This document shows, piece by piece, positions 53,901-63,600 of a stretch of DNA of 64,000 bases. This stretch comes from Acidobacteriota bacterium (GTDB lineage Bacteria > Acidobacteriota > UBA890 > WLXD01). The notes beneath the pieces are model-generated. The model had not been told where the DNA came from, did no database searches, and saw only the letters and a list, made by a program, of their open reading frames with translations. A program made the position numbers and the translations under genes. Location: the NCBI GenBank assembly GCA_012103255.1, contig WLXD01000002.1, positions 496,001 through 560,000 of the forward strand, read 5' to 3'. Numbering within the stretch: position 1 is the stretch's first letter; each line of letters opens with the position of its first letter.

Positions 53901-54104
53901 GTTCTGATCGAGGCCGAGGTCGAGATGCGCAGCAACGACATCTGGGGAACGCTGGCGCTGTCGACCATTGGTGGACTCACTGCGTCTACTCTTCTGACAC
54001 TCACCCTCACTCCGGTTCTCTTTCTACTGGCTGAACGATGGCGTGCCCGCGCGCAGAACTTCGGCCGCCGCGTCGTAGGCATCTGGCGTTCGCTGCCAGC
54101 GTGA
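50997..54104 (+). CDS. RND efflux transporter (AcrB/HAE type), first copy
   Basis: 1035 residues, typical for RND pumps. The N-terminal helix begins 'DFSVRRPVAIAMTYCALALL'. The porter region has 'PGVHKVLSQSRRGGSAVTVQF'. Transmembrane helix 4 carries the proton-relay Asp in 'LAFGMLVDNAVVVLENIMRH', and the helix 10-12 region has 'ILLVDHINLRRKEMPLVEAI' and 'LITSITTIGGMLPLVL'. It pumps drugs or lipophilic compounds out of the periplasm. It heads a three-gene operon with an adaptor and a second pump. No TolC-type outer-membrane channel gene is in the window, so that partner is elsewhere. It is shorter than the second copy. Confidence 0.93.
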   Translation: MRWLIDFSVRRPVAIAMTYCALALLAWASWTNLPVDVVPEGEFPELIVNTSWAGASPESIQSLITSPVETVAVTIPGVHKVLSQSRRGGSAVTVQFLEDADLDLARFELADRLSLLQDDLPPAVQAPQISTILPSQFQELAGGEFFSFTLRAPRSINELRVVAKEEVRDALISVAGVADVNVTGGQDPHLRVTLDPEALELYGLTAWQVAGAVREVEGEWPVGQIDVGGTAFTLRIDQKLENLDPLRRLPLQLYGDRLVLLDDVADVQFGYAEVEQFSRVDGEPLISVRVGRKPGTDVLGVARAVRAELAALQTTLPADITFEVVTDEAADLEQELDLVSRRLMVVLILVAALLIILLRDLRSAPLLFTSIGAALAITITALYHLEIPVNVLTLTGLALAFGMLVDNAVVVLENIMRHRENGEDSQTAARRGTSEVIVPVLAATLTTVGVFFPFVYFQGRMRDYFTPMALAITFALGASLIVALTLTPAAAGRGWVAKRVRAGSTRLPWFRSGLGLGLRHPYIVVLLAVGALYGSYHLFNENVARGSFFGFWGNREQITVNVTLQSGAEATRTEQAMRPFEEYVLGLPDIERVELIVNNNRGTMQVKFPAEMEVTQYPLVVKDEIITIASRYAGLRVSVFGFDQNGYSSGFSGSSWMSSRIKLYGYNYEQLGLIGEEVARIARRSARVRDSQVTAGGFGFWRDEGGELVMRVRRDMLAQHGLTVTDLRAQLESLLSGRTTADRLRVGADEWDTAIKVAGVERRALNDVLRAPLRGDNSGTRIGDFVTVGIQSVPGVITREDQRYDRYVQWDYRGSGRAAEAYRKAIFESLELPPGYSASLEDDRAFTDEERAQTQQVATLALIIIFMVLASLYESLWQPFIVLLSVPAAMIGVFLIYYLTEEPFDAAASIGVVLLGGIVVNNAILLVDHINLRRKEMPLVEAIVAGTAERVRPILITSITTIGGMLPLVLIEAEVEMRSNDIWGTLALSTIGGLTASTLLTLTLTPVLFLLAERWRARAQNFGRRVVGIWRSLPA

Positions 54105-54134
54105 CCCGGTTGCCCCACTGACAGGAAGCGAGAC

Positions 54135-55400
54135 GTGCAAGACAACGACACCGAACCACGCCCCAAGCCGTTGCGAATCATCATCAGCACCGTGCTGTTG
54201 ATCGCACTGGCGGGCGCGGCCTATGTGGCACTGAATGGCATGCCCGTCATCGCGGCCGCAGACGATCCCGCAGAGACCGCGTCTGAAGAGCCGAGCGACG
54301 AAGGGCAGAGCATTCAAGCGCCCGCGTCAGTCCCGGTGCCGGTCGTAACTGCAGATGCCGACCGCCGCGAGATGATCATGAAGATCACGGCAACCGGGAA
54401 CGCCGAGGCCACCCGTCAACTCGAACTACAGACGGCGTCGACGGGCGACGTACTGAGTGTCGACGTGGTCGAGGGGCAGATTGTCGAAGCCGGTGATCCC
54501 ATCGCCCGACTCGACGACACCGAACTCCGGCTCGAGGTTGGCAAAGCTCGCGAAGCACTGGTGAAGGCGATCGCCAACTTCAGCGGCGACCTGACCTACC
54601 TCAAGGACTACGGTGGCGACGACCCCTCGGAGATGGAAGCCCGAGCATTCTCGTCGCTGCTGGAAGCAGACGACTTCGCGGCGTTTATCAACGATCCGGA
54701 GTTCGACGAACTCTTCAACACGATTACCCGCGAAGAGGTGATCGCCGCTCGTGACAACCTGGTCACGCAGCGCGCGAACTTCGAACAGGCCGAACTCAAC
54801 CTCGCGCGCGCTCAGATCCTCGCACCGTTCGGCGGCCAGATCGCCGAACTCGAGGTCGTTGTCGGACAACGTCTTAGCCCCGACACCAAGGTTGCCACTC
54901 TCGTCGACGCGAGCCCGATCCGGGTTCGTGTGGAGGTCCTCGAATCCGACGCCGGGCTCGCTCGCGTCGGCCGCCGCGCGGAGGTTCACTTCGCCGCGTA
55001 TCCCGGCGAAACTTTCGTCGGCGTCGTTGAAGCGATCAGCCCGCTTGTTGACCCGGAGGAGCGCACCCTCGAGGTGCTGGTCTCCCTCCCCAACGACGGT
55101 CTCCGGCTGAAGCCCGGCATGTTCGCCCAGATCACGCTCGACACCCAGATCTTCGACGATCGACTCCTCGTGCCGGCAGACGCGGTGTTGTTGCGCAGCG
55201 ACCGGCCGATGGTGTTCCGCGTGATCAACGGCCGCAGTGACTGGGTTTACATCACGAAGGGACTCGAAAACACGGAGTGGGTCGAAGTCATCGAGGGCAT
55301 CGAGCCCGGCGACGAAGTGATCGTCTCGGGCCACTACAGCCTCGCTCACGACGCCGCGATTCGCGTGGTGGACCCGGAGGCTGACGCTGAGTCCGAATAG
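54135..55400 (+). CDS. RND periplasmic adaptor (membrane fusion protein)
   Basis: 421 residues from a GTG at 54135 with AGGAAGCGAG upstream. A membrane helix at about 15-37 anchors it. The family order is present: barrel-sandwich half 'RQLELQTASTGDVLSVDVVEGQIVEAGD', a long helical hairpin (about 140-215) with an insert 'GGDDPSEMEARAFSSLLEADDFAAF', then 'ILAPFGGQIAELEVVVGQ' and the beta-barrel 'RVEVLESDAGLARVGRRAEV'. It connects pump and outer channel. It lies between the two pump genes, 30 bases after the first and 16 before the second, so it probably serves both. Confidence 0.92.
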   Translation: MQDNDTEPRPKPLRIIISTVLLIALAGAAYVALNGMPVIAAADDPAETASEEPSDEGQSIQAPASVPVPVVTADADRREMIMKITATGNAEATRQLELQTASTGDVLSVDVVEGQIVEAGDPIARLDDTELRLEVGKAREALVKAIANFSGDLTYLKDYGGDDPSEMEARAFSSLLEADDFAAFINDPEFDELFNTITREEVIAARDNLVTQRANFEQAELNLARAQILAPFGGQIAELEVVVGQRLSPDTKVATLVDASPIRVRVEVLESDAGLARVGRRAEVHFAAYPGETFVGVVEAISPLVDPEERTLEVLVSLPNDGLRLKPGMFAQITLDTQIFDDRLLVPADAVLLRSDRPMVFRVINGRSDWVYITKGLENTEWVEVIEGIEPGDEVIVSGHYSLAHDAAIRVVDPEADAESE

Positions 55401-55416
55401 CTCACGTCGCCCGTCG

Positions 55417-58400
55417 GTGAGTCTGCCGGGCGTCGCCATCAAGCGACCTGTGACCGTCCTGATGGGCTGCGTCGCCGTGCTCCTGCTGGGCTCTGTCTCG
55501 TTCGGCGGGCTCAGCGTGGACCTGCTGCCCGATATCGGCACCCCGCGGGTCACTCTGCTAACCACCGCTGACACCAGCGCGCTGGCACCGCAGGAGATCG
55601 AGCGTCTCGTCACGGCTCCGCTGGAGAACCAGGTGCAGACGGTGTCGGGAGTGCGCCGCGTGACCTCGACGTCGCGCGAGGGCATGTCGGTGATCACCGT
55701 GGAGTTCCCGTGGGGCACGAACCTCGACATCGCGACGCTACACATCCGCGAAGCCGTCGATAAGGTGCGACAACAGCTGCCCGAGGATGTAGAACGACCC
55801 GCCGTGCTGCGCTGGGACCCGGGCAGTGAGCCGGTGATGGGAATGGCCGTCGCCGGTACTGGGAGCCTTGGTGCGCTCCGCGAGATGGTCGAGGCCATTA
55901 TCGTGCCCCGGATGGAACAGGTGCAGGGCATCGCTGGCGCGCAGGTAACTGGTGGCGCTCAGCGCGAGATTCAGGTGAATCTCGAACCCGACAAGCTCGC
56001 GCTCTACGGGCTAACCGTGGCGAACATCGAGGACGCGCTCGAGCGGTCCAACGTAAGCCTCCAGTCCGGGAACGTATTGCAGGGAGCGCTCCGCTATCAG
56101 GTTCGAGCCCTGGGTGAGTTCGCATCCGTTGACGAGATCCGTGACGTGATCATCTCGCGCAGTAGCGGGCGCACGATGGTGCGACTTGGCGACATCGGCG
56201 ACGTCGTCGAGGGCGTAAAACCGCGCACTGCCGGCGCACTCCTGGACGGTCAGCAGGCTATCGGCGTGTTGCTCTACCGGGAGGCTGGGAGCAATACGAT
56301 CGAAGCCGTAGCGGCGGCGGAAGAGGCCCTCGCTGAACTGCGCGCGCAGTATCCCGAGTTGACGCTCGAGATCGCATTCGAGAACGCGTCTTTCATCTCC
56401 GAGGCGATCCAGTCGGTTGTGCAGAACATCGGGCTCGGCAGCATCTTTGCCTTCGGGATCCTGTTTCTGTTCCTGCGCGACCCACGCAACCCCGTCCTCA
56501 TCGGCATAGCGATCCCGATCTCGATCATCGCAACCTTCGTTCTCTGCTACTTCGCCGACATCAGTCTCAACATCATGACCCTCGGTGGTCTCGCACTCGG
56601 TGCCGGACTCCTGGTCGACAACTCGATCGTTGTGCTCGAGAACATCTTCCGACACCGCCAACTCGGCGAGACAGCCGCTGACGCGGCTCGGCATGGCACG
56701 GAGCAGGTGGGCCTCGCGGTAGCGGCTGCGACCACAACAACGATCGCCGTCTTCTTGCCAATCGCATACGTCCACGGCGTGGCCGGCGAGCTATTTGCCG
56801 CACAGGCATGGACCGTCACTTTCGCGCTGATCGCATCGCTGATCGTGTCGCTCACGGTTCTTCCGATGCTCGCCTCGCGCTTCCTGCGGCTTGGCGAATC
56901 GACTTCGACAGGCTCCGGCCCCGACACGGGCGGAGACGATTTCGACCCGCTGCTCGCGGGGCGTGTGCGCCGGCTCCGACGCTGGCTCGGTGCGTTGCCC
57001 GGGCGCGGCGTGGACGGGCTGCTGACCATCATGCTGTTCTGGGTGCGCCTTGCCGTCAGGGCCACCGGGTGGCTGCTGTCGCCGCTGCTGGAAGCCTTCG
57101 CCGCCATCTACAACGGGTTCGCCGCCGTCTATCACCGGCTCCTGATCTTCTGCCTCGCGCACCGAGCCCTGACTCTGGTGGGGATCACCCTGCTGCTCGT
57201 CTGGGGCGCCACCGTGGCGCAACGGCTGCCGTGGGAATTGATGCCGCAGGTCAACACCGGCCGCTTCGAAGTGACGATCGACGTCGAGCCGGGCACCCCA
57301 TTCGCGCGGCTCGACCAGATCGTTCAAGAAACCGAAGCCGCCGCCCGAGCCGGTGACGGCGTCGCGCGAACCTTCGCGACACTCGGCGCGGACCCGGGAG
57401 CCATCACCTCCTCCGCCGCCGGGGCGCTTGAGCTGTCTCCGACGCGGGCTCGTCTGTCCGTGATCATGTCCGGCACGCGAACCCGGACGATGGCACCTGC
57501 CCTCGAGGCTGCAATCGAGCGTGTGCGTACCACCGCCGAGTCAATCCGCGGCGTCAGCGTGGTCATCGACCCGCAGTCCAATCCGTTGCAACGGAGTCTG
57601 GGGCTCAGCGACAGCGGCTTCCAGGTTCTTGTCCGCGGCGACGATCTCGATGTGCTGCAGGGGCTAGCCGACCAGGGCGCCAATATCCTCCAGTCGGTAG
57701 AAGGTCTCACCGATATCAACTCACGATCGACCCGGGGTAATCCGGAGATCCGGCTACGCGTGAAACGCGACGTGGCGGCGCTCTATGGGGTGACCGTGAG
57801 CGACGTGACTCGCGCCCTGCAAGCGGGGCTCCAAGGGACGATCCCGACACAGTTCGTGGAATTCGATCGGCGGATCGACATCCGCGTGGTGGCACTGAGC
57901 GAGCAGCAATCCGTGGAAGCGCTGTTGGATCAGCCGTATGAGACGCAATTGGGCCCCGTGCCGTTCCGCGAACTCGTCGACTTCGAGCGCGCCGTCGGCC
58001 CACAGGAGATCCAGCGTCGCGACCGCGTCCGTGAAGTGCCCATTACTGCCACTCTCACCGGAATCAGCCTGTCAGAGGCCGTCGCGGGCGCCGAGCTCGC
58101 CATGGCCGAACTGGATCTGCCCACGGGCTACCAGTGGCGGATCGGTGGCGAGCGCGAGGAAGTGCAGGCGTCGTTTCAGAGCCTGGCATGGGCACTCGCA
58201 CTGGCCGCAGCCCTGGTCTACATGGTGATGGCCGCACAATTCGAGTCGCTGCTCCACCCCTTCGTGATCCTCTCGACTCTGCCGCTCGGCTGGGTCGGCG
58301 TCGTCACAGGACTCTGGCTGGTGGGTCTGACGGTGAACGTTGTCGCCCTGATCGGGGCGGTAGTGCTCACCGGGATCGTTGTGAACGACGGCATCGTGAA

Positions 58401-58689
58401 AATCGACACCATCAACCGGCTGCGAGCCGAAGGGATGCCCCGACGCCAGGCGGTTCTGGAGGGCTCAGCGCTCCGCCTGCGCCCGATCCTGATGACGACC
58501 GTCACCACGATGTGCGCATTGATCCCGCTCGCGATGGGCCTCGGCGCCGGCGCGGAGCTGCAGCGTCCGCTGGCGGTTGCCGTGATTGGCGGCGAGTTCA
58601 CCGGCACGCTTCTCACCCTGATCGTGCTGCCGGTGATCTACGAGATCCTGGACTGGCGTCGCGACGCGCCGGCCGAAGTCAGAAGCTAG
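55417..58689 (+). CDS. RND efflux transporter (AcrB/HAE type), second copy
   Basis: 1090 residues from a GTG at 55417; no clear ribosome site, so reinitiation after the adaptor stop is possible. Family features: 'RPVTVLMGCVAVLLLG' first helix, 'GVRRVTSTSREGMSVITVEF', the relay Asp in 'LGAGLLVDNSIVVLENIFRH' and 'LTGIVVNDGIVKIDTINRLR' in helix 10, and 'RPILMTTVTTMCALIPLAMG' in helix 11. A 65-residue region near 500-565 has extra length and a Pro/Gly/Arg-rich stretch. It differs strongly from the first copy. Two dissimilar pumps with one adaptor might form a heterotrimer, as in MdtBC. Confidence 0.93.
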   Translation: MSLPGVAIKRPVTVLMGCVAVLLLGSVSFGGLSVDLLPDIGTPRVTLLTTADTSALAPQEIERLVTAPLENQVQTVSGVRRVTSTSREGMSVITVEFPWGTNLDIATLHIREAVDKVRQQLPEDVERPAVLRWDPGSEPVMGMAVAGTGSLGALREMVEAIIVPRMEQVQGIAGAQVTGGAQREIQVNLEPDKLALYGLTVANIEDALERSNVSLQSGNVLQGALRYQVRALGEFASVDEIRDVIISRSSGRTMVRLGDIGDVVEGVKPRTAGALLDGQQAIGVLLYREAGSNTIEAVAAAEEALAELRAQYPELTLEIAFENASFISEAIQSVVQNIGLGSIFAFGILFLFLRDPRNPVLIGIAIPISIIATFVLCYFADISLNIMTLGGLALGAGLLVDNSIVVLENIFRHRQLGETAADAARHGTEQVGLAVAAATTTTIAVFLPIAYVHGVAGELFAAQAWTVTFALIASLIVSLTVLPMLASRFLRLGESTSTGSGPDTGGDDFDPLLAGRVRRLRRWLGALPGRGVDGLLTIMLFWVRLAVRATGWLLSPLLEAFAAIYNGFAAVYHRLLIFCLAHRALTLVGITLLLVWGATVAQRLPWELMPQVNTGRFEVTIDVEPGTPFARLDQIVQETEAAARAGDGVARTFATLGADPGAITSSAAGALELSPTRARLSVIMSGTRTRTMAPALEAAIERVRTTAESIRGVSVVIDPQSNPLQRSLGLSDSGFQVLVRGDDLDVLQGLADQGANILQSVEGLTDINSRSTRGNPEIRLRVKRDVAALYGVTVSDVTRALQAGLQGTIPTQFVEFDRRIDIRVVALSEQQSVEALLDQPYETQLGPVPFRELVDFERAVGPQEIQRRDRVREVPITATLTGISLSEAVAGAELAMAELDLPTGYQWRIGGEREEVQASFQSLAWALALAAALVYMVMAAQFESLLHPFVILSTLPLGWVGVVTGLWLVGLTVNVVALIGAVVLTGIVVNDGIVKIDTINRLRAEGMPRRQAVLEGSALRLRPILMTTVTTMCALIPLAMGLGAGAELQRPLAVAVIGGEFTGTLLTLIVLPVIYEILDWRRDAPAEVRS

Positions 58690-58715
58690 GCTCCGCTGAA
58701 CGACACATGCAGTCA

Positions 58716-58899
58716 CACGTTGGGTTTTTCTGTTGCCTTTAACTGACTAATAATGACTTTTAATATGTTTTAAAGATTCATAAACATTTTTAGACGCTAT
58801 TAACACGCTATGTGCACTGGAATTACTTCGAACCTCGGTCTATATTCGGTTCTCTAGCGCGAAATCTTCGGACCACCTCTGACTGCGTGGGGGCGCCGC
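58716..58899 (+). promoter_or_regulatory. AT-rich spacer before the RHH/HD-GYP gene
   Basis: Bases 58731-58800 are only about 24% G+C (17 of 70), in a region of about 65% elsewhere. Candidate promoters: TTAACT (58739-58744), a 16-base gap and TAATAT (58761-58766); and a good -10 TATATT (58841-58846) with TGGAAT 17 bases upstream. The low-GC block may be an UP element or a site for a nucleoid protein. No DnaA boxes are seen, so it is not an obvious replication origin. Confidence 0.45.
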
Positions 58900-60642
58900 G
58901 TGGGCGACTACTGGAACAAGGACTCGGACACAACGTTGCCTGCCCGCCGATCGGAACTCGGCGTCGAGCGCAGCAACGACCACCCTCTCTACCCGACGGT
59001 TCATCAACCGCAGGAAACTCAGCCCGCGTCACCTGGCGCTGTGCCACTCCCCGAGTTCCTGAGCTTGACCTACACGCTGCCCTACCACCTCGTTGAGCAA
59101 ATCAACGACCTGGCGCGAGAAACGAACCGATCGCCGAGCGAACTCGTGGCGGATTCGATTCGCCTCTATCTCGAATCGCTCCGGGCGCACCGCGAACAGA
59201 GTCTTCTATATGGTGCCGGCGATGTGACCTTCCAGCAGGACGTGGTTCAGGACGTGACGCCCGAACACGATTCAGATCACGCCGAGTCGGCGCGAGAACC
59301 GTTTGTGGATCCGACGTCAGTTGCCGCCGAAGAGCAAGATTCGGCGGACGATGCCCGGCCGATGTCCTATATCGAGCGCCTTCGCGCACGCGGCAAGTCC
59401 CGAGAGTCGGAGGCGACCCAGGACGTAGCCCAAGACTCGAGTGCAGAGGAAGTCGCAGGCCCCGAGTCGCCGGAAGTCATCGTGCCTGAGATCGAAGTGC
59501 CTGAGATCGAAATTCCCGAGCCCGTCGCCAGCGCCGCTGAGCAGGCCGAAATTGTTGCCGAAGAGAGCACCGATGTGCCCGAGGCGATTGCAGACGAGCC
59601 CGCCGACGTCTCGCCCGCGGAGCCAGCAGCGGCGGCTACCTCACCCCCTGAACCGCCGGCACCCGATGTCATCGAAGCTGTAGCCGTGGCACCCGGCGTA
59701 GTCGAGTCAGAGCCGCCCGTGCCGGCCCCCGAGCCATCGCCGGACCCCGAGCAGCCACCAGTCGCGGAGTCGGAGTCCGACCCGCCTGGACCCGCAGACA
59801 TCGAGATCGAGGCGACCGCCGAGGTTGAGTCCGGCACCAAGCAAGTAAAGGTCACGCCAGCGGCCGAGACGCAGGAGTCAGCGCCCGCGGCTGAGCCAGA
59901 GGCTCAGAATGCGGCTGAAGCTGAACCCGCTGATGAGACCGCAGCCGTGCCCGACGACGGCATGTCCGCCGAGGATCGTGCACTCCAGGAAATCGCGGAT
60001 CCCGCAATCGACGTACGGCGCCGCCTCCAGGAGGTAGCCGCTGAGCCACTCGATAGCCGCAGGCTCGTTCGAGCTCTTCAGCAGATCATGCGCGAAGTCG
60101 ACCGCAAGGACTTCTCCCCTCCGGAGCACTCCATCAAGGTCGCCGACATGGCGATGGAACTCGCCAAGGCCAAAGGCTTCCGCGGCAATCGGCTCCACGC
60201 CATCTACGTTGCGGCGCTCGTGCACGACATCGGCAAGGCGTGTATTCCGGACGAGGTCATCAAGAAACCCAAGCCCTCGTCCGAGGAAATGGCGCTGATC
60301 CGCAAGTACCCGGAGTTCGGGGTCGATCTCCTCGAGCCAATTCCCGCGATGGCTCCGATACTGGGCGTGATTGCCGCCCATCAGGAGCGCTGGAACGGCT
60401 CGGGCTATCCGAACCGCCTGTCGCGCACGGACATTCCGGTGGGCGCCCAAATCATCGCGCTCTGCGATGTGTATGACGTTCTCATCACCGATCGACGTTA
60501 TCGGCCGGCGTATACGGACGAGCGGGCCCGTCAGATCATTCAGCAGAATGTCGGCACCCTCTGGAATCCCGAGATCGGACGGGCGCTTCTGACGCGAGTT
60601 CTAACGCCCGAAAAGAAGGCGGCGGTCGGGTCTCGCCGCTAA
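58900..60642 (+). CDS. Ribbon-helix-helix / HD-GYP-like fusion protein
   Basis: 580 residues from a GTG at 58900; a later start near 59041 is possible. Residues 55-98 look like a ribbon-helix-helix (CopG/Arc) DNA-binding unit: a strand 'LSLTYTLPYHL', helix 'VEQINDLARETN', 'RSPSELVADSIRLYLE'. Residues 115-360 are disordered and rich in Pro, Glu and Ala, with 'PEIEVPEIEIPEP' repeats. Residues 395-575 are an HD-GYP-like domain: HDIGK (442-446), 'RWNGSGYP' (497-504), and 'DVYDVLITDRRYRP' with D523. Two ligand positions are altered: Tyr470 in KYPEFG where His is usual, and Gln495 in HQER where HHER is usual. It may be a c-di-GMP sensor or weak phosphodiesterase acting on DNA. Confidence 0.78.
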   Translation: MGDYWNKDSDTTLPARRSELGVERSNDHPLYPTVHQPQETQPASPGAVPLPEFLSLTYTLPYHLVEQINDLARETNRSPSELVADSIRLYLESLRAHREQSLLYGAGDVTFQQDVVQDVTPEHDSDHAESAREPFVDPTSVAAEEQDSADDARPMSYIERLRARGKSRESEATQDVAQDSSAEEVAGPESPEVIVPEIEVPEIEIPEPVASAAEQAEIVAEESTDVPEAIADEPADVSPAEPAAAATSPPEPPAPDVIEAVAVAPGVVESEPPVPAPEPSPDPEQPPVAESESDPPGPADIEIEATAEVESGTKQVKVTPAAETQESAPAAEPEAQNAAEAEPADETAAVPDDGMSAEDRALQEIADPAIDVRRRLQEVAAEPLDSRRLVRALQQIMREVDRKDFSPPEHSIKVADMAMELAKAKGFRGNRLHAIYVAALVHDIGKACIPDEVIKKPKPSSEEMALIRKYPEFGVDLLEPIPAMAPILGVIAAHQERWNGSGYPNRLSRTDIPVGAQIIALCDVYDVLITDRRYRPAYTDERARQIIQQNVGTLWNPEIGRALLTRVLTPEKKAAVGSRR

Positions 60643-63600
60643 GCGGAACGCCCCAAATACGGCCGTAACTTTGGAGGCAGGTCGCGCCGCACGAGAGCCG
60701 TCTCGTGCGCCCATCGCGTCTCGTTGTCGGCCGCCTCGAGATGGCGAACTGTGCCGGCCTCGCGAATCGCCACCGGTATCCCGTCGCGGTAGAGCACGCG
60801 ATTGTCGGTCACGGCCGGGAGCCGGCTGCCTGGCGTGACAATGCCGACCAGATTGAGCGGATCGACTGCTGACACCGAAACCAGCGCCCCGTCCGTCGGC
60901 TCGCGCCTGATTTGCCGCAGCCGCGGCACGGCGTCGGGTAGTGCGAACTGCTGTCCCTGGAAGCCAGCCACGAACCGGCCGCCGCGGATTTCGCCGCGAT
61001 CCTCCAGTCGGTAGAACGCTCGCAGGAGCTCGCGCCAGGGCGGCAAGTGGCTCTCACGGCGAACGAGCCTACGAAAGACAACCCCGTAGCGTCGCAGGAG
61101 AACGCGGGCGAGCGCTTCATGGTCTGCATTGTCGAGGCTCGCGTCCTCCAGTTCAGCATCGTCGGCGCGTGGCTCGTGCAATAGCGACCACCTGCCGGCG
61201 TTCTCCATTCCAAATACCGCGGTCGTGCCTTTGCGGCGTCCGCTGCGGCGCGGACGTCGGCGCGAGGACGGTACCAGCAGCGCTCGCAAGCCCGTGAAGC
61301 TGTCCGCCGTCACGAGTCCGGCGCCTACTAGCTCGCCGAGCGCGATTTCAACGTGGCTCTCCAGTAGACCTGACTGCTTCACCAGATCGGCGAAGAAGCT
61401 CGCCCCAGCCTCTTCGAGTACCTGGTGCACCGCCGCTGCTTCGCGTCCGAGCGTTTCCGGCTCGCGCACGCCGCACGTCCGGTCCCACAGGTCGAGTCGA
61501 TCACGTGTCAGCAAGGTCACCGGGCTGCTCTTGATCGGCGCCCCGCGCTGGTTCGATGGCCCCACCGGCGCCGACCGACGGCACCAGACCACGCGACCTG
61601 ACAGGCACAGCGCATCCAGCCAGACTGGGTCGTAGTCATCGAGCCGCGCGGGGAGGATCTCCGACTCCCAGGCGCCAGCTGCTGCCTCGTATCCCTCGAG
61701 GTTCTCCACCAGCGCTTCGAGGCTCTCGGGCCCGCGCGATCGCGAGTCCGCTGCCGCTCGCTGCCACTGCAGCTGAAAGCGCATGAAGTCCTGCGCGGTC
61801 ACCGGCTCGATCTCCGCACGCAACCTGTGCAGCGTGTAGCGATGTACGCGGGACAGGAGTCGGCGCTCACACCACTCGGTGTCGGGCGCGCCAGGCGAGA
61901 AGCGGCCACGGAACGCGAATCCCTCCCCTTCGAGGGCGAGCAAAGCGCCGTCCACCACGGTCTGCGGCACGCCGAATGACCGCGCAACCTCGACCGGTCG
62001 AACCGGACCGAGAGCCTGCAGGCGGCCGCGCACGACCTCTCTGCCGGCCTCGTCCGCGCTCCAGTCACGACGGATCGATCGCGGTGGAGCCTCGATCACG
62101 GGATCCATCTGAACGGTGAGCTCGGCCTGACCGGCAATTGCCTGCAGAAGCGGCAGGCGCTCGGCCGCGACCCACATCTCTGCACCCGCAAGCCGCATGC
62201 ACGTGGCACGTCCCGCCTCCGCAAGCTCGTTCGTGAGAGCGCTCCAAGCGACGCCATCGGCAGAGCTACCCGTATCGACCTCTGCCGCCGTCAAGAACCC
62301 ATGCAGGAGCAGCGCGTCATGCAACTCGTCAGCGTCGGCAGCATCCGGCCATGACTCGTTGCGCACGCGATCGATGGCCGACTGATCGAGCGCGCCAAGG
62401 TCATCGGCTGTCTGAGGGTCCACTCGGCGACGCGTCTGCACCGCCAGGGTGCGACGTTCTTCGGCAGGAGCGTCATCAAGAAACGCATAGGGACGCGCGC
62501 TCAGGATCTCGTGTGCAAGCGGCGAGGGCTCTCGCACGTCCAGGGCGACCAATTCCTTGGCTCCACTTGTCACGGCATGCAGCAGCTCGATGAACTCATC
62601 GAAGTCCATCGCTTCTTCGAGGCAGTCCGCGATCGTCTGATCCACCAGCGGATGATCCGGCACTTCTCTGGCGCCCTCGATGTTCTCGAAGCAGGCCAAC
62701 GAATCGGGAAAGATCACGGCCAGAAGATCTTCGGCATCCATGCGCTGCAGATGCGGAGCCAACCGTTTCCCCGACACCCATCGGCGCACGGCCAACGATC
62801 GGGTGGCGTTCCAGCGCCAGCGCACCGGGAACATCGGCGCGTCAAGAAACGCCTGGACGAGTTTGTCGCGCACTGTCTCCGGGTGCAGGTAGCCGAACAC
62901 CTCGTCCAGAGGGAAACTATGTGTGGGGCCGAGTGAAAGGACCAACGCGTCGTCGGTGGCTGCGGCCTGTTAGTTCGAAGTTGAAGGTCCGGCAGAACAC
63001 CTTACGAAGCGCCAGGCCCCAGGCGCGGTTCACTCGAGTACCGAACGGCGAGTGCAGCACGAGGTGCATGTCGCCCGCCTCGTCGAAGAAGCGCTCCATG
63101 ACGATCGTCTCGCGTGTCGGCATGGCCCCAAGGCTCAAGCGAGCGGCGGCCAGATAGTCGACCGTCTCCCGTGCGGCTACGGAATCGATAGCGGCCGTCT
63201 GCTCAAGCCATGCCGCGGTGGCCTCGATCGCGTCGGACGCGATCGGGCCGCCGGTAGCGCAGAGGTGCCGATCGACTTCAGCGCGCAGCGTCGAAACGGC
63301 CTCCGACAACTCACGCGTCCGTCCGGGAGCCTCGCCGAACCAGAACGGAATCGTGGGCGGCAACCCCTGCGCATCTTCAACACGTACGACGCCGGTCTCG
63401 ACCCTCAGGATCCGCCAGGAGCTATTGCCGAGCTGGAAGATGTCTCCGGGCAGGCTCTCGATCGAGAAATCCTCATCGAGCGTGCCCACCTGTAGCCCCT
63501 CCGGTTCGAGCAGCACCTTGAATTCGAAGTTGTCTGGAATCGCGCCGCCGCAGGTCACGGCGGTGAGGCGCGCTCCGCGGCGTCCCTTGATGCGACCGTT

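Noticed and set aside
54426-55931. 501-codon minus-strand open frame under the adaptor and second pump genes
   Set aside because: Both plus-strand genes match their families from end to end, so the reverse frame is an artefact of high G+C.
58731-58800. AT-rich island as a replication origin
   Set aside because: No DnaA boxes seen, no dnaA/dnaN/gidA neighbours; promoter or UP element is a simpler reading.
59461-59540. Near-repeats in the RHH/HD-GYP gene as a DNA repeat or CRISPR-like element
   Set aside because: The repeats are in frame (PEIEVPEIEIPEP) and explained by a low-complexity protein linker; there are no spacers.
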